Source: Pipra filicauda
Taxonomy: Eukaryota; Chordata; Aves; Passeriformes; Pipridae
DNA length: 64,000 nucleotides
Reading direction: 5' to 3'
NCBI RefSeq assembly: GCF_003945595.2
Contig: NW_024104443.1
Location: 3,286,001 to 3,350,000, forward strand
The position numbers and the translations under genes were made by a program. Below, in pieces: positions 62,422 through 64,000 of the stretch (positions within the stretch are counted from its first letter, which is position 1; each line of letters starts with the position of its first letter). The notes under the pieces are model-generated. The model ran no database searches, was not told where the DNA came from, and was given only the letters and a program-made list of their open reading frames with translations.

Positions 62422-64000
<1,579 letters not shown>

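Overview
This window is vertebrate nuclear DNA, most likely from a bird. It is AT-rich and intron-dominated. A 3'-truncation-free end of a 5'-truncated CR1 retroposon, the typical avian LINE, sits near 21.1-21.4 kb. The only gene I can support is MEF2C, the MADS-box transcription factor myocyte enhancer factor 2C, read entirely on the minus strand. In chicken MEF2C lies on the Z chromosome (recalled, not shown here), so this may be a Z-linked contig.

Layout from low to high coordinate, i.e. 3' to 5' for the gene: 3' UTR and flank (1-2480); last coding exon with the gamma region (2481-2802); transactivation-domain exons at 9616-9751 and 10589-10718; the 24-nt beta microexon (11640-11663); exons at 12880-13052, 27036-27083 and 28268-28454; the two mutually exclusive alpha exons, alpha2 (34850-34987) and alpha1 (35049-35192), only 61 nt apart; a 27-kb intron; and the exon with most of the MADS box and the MEF2 domain (62443-62646). 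The first coding exon, with the start codon and about 18 residues, and all 5' UTR exons lie beyond base 64000. All exon junctions have GT-AG ends and matching phase. Joined, the exons give residues 19-473 of a protein colinear with the 473-residue human form (alpha1, beta and gamma included).

The rest is intron. I recognise an old MIR SINE (about 55.29-55.46 kb), one CR1, several homopolymers (T71, C20, T18-19, A18), A/C- or T/G-biased low-complexity tracts, a few GC-rich islands of unknown origin, and one possible degraded coding fragment (about 20.27-20.87 kb).

No new multi-gene system is visible. The most interesting signals concern how this one gene is regulated: the 61-nt gap between alpha exons, four UGCAUG (RBFOX-type) motifs within 1 kb downstream of alpha2, two identical perfect MEF2 sites 22 bp apart in the large intron (possible autoregulation), a CpG-retaining block at 25.5-25.74 kb, and a G-quadruplex-like run just after the stop codon. 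Many short open frames occur across the window; apart from those overlapping MEF2C exons I regard them as chance.
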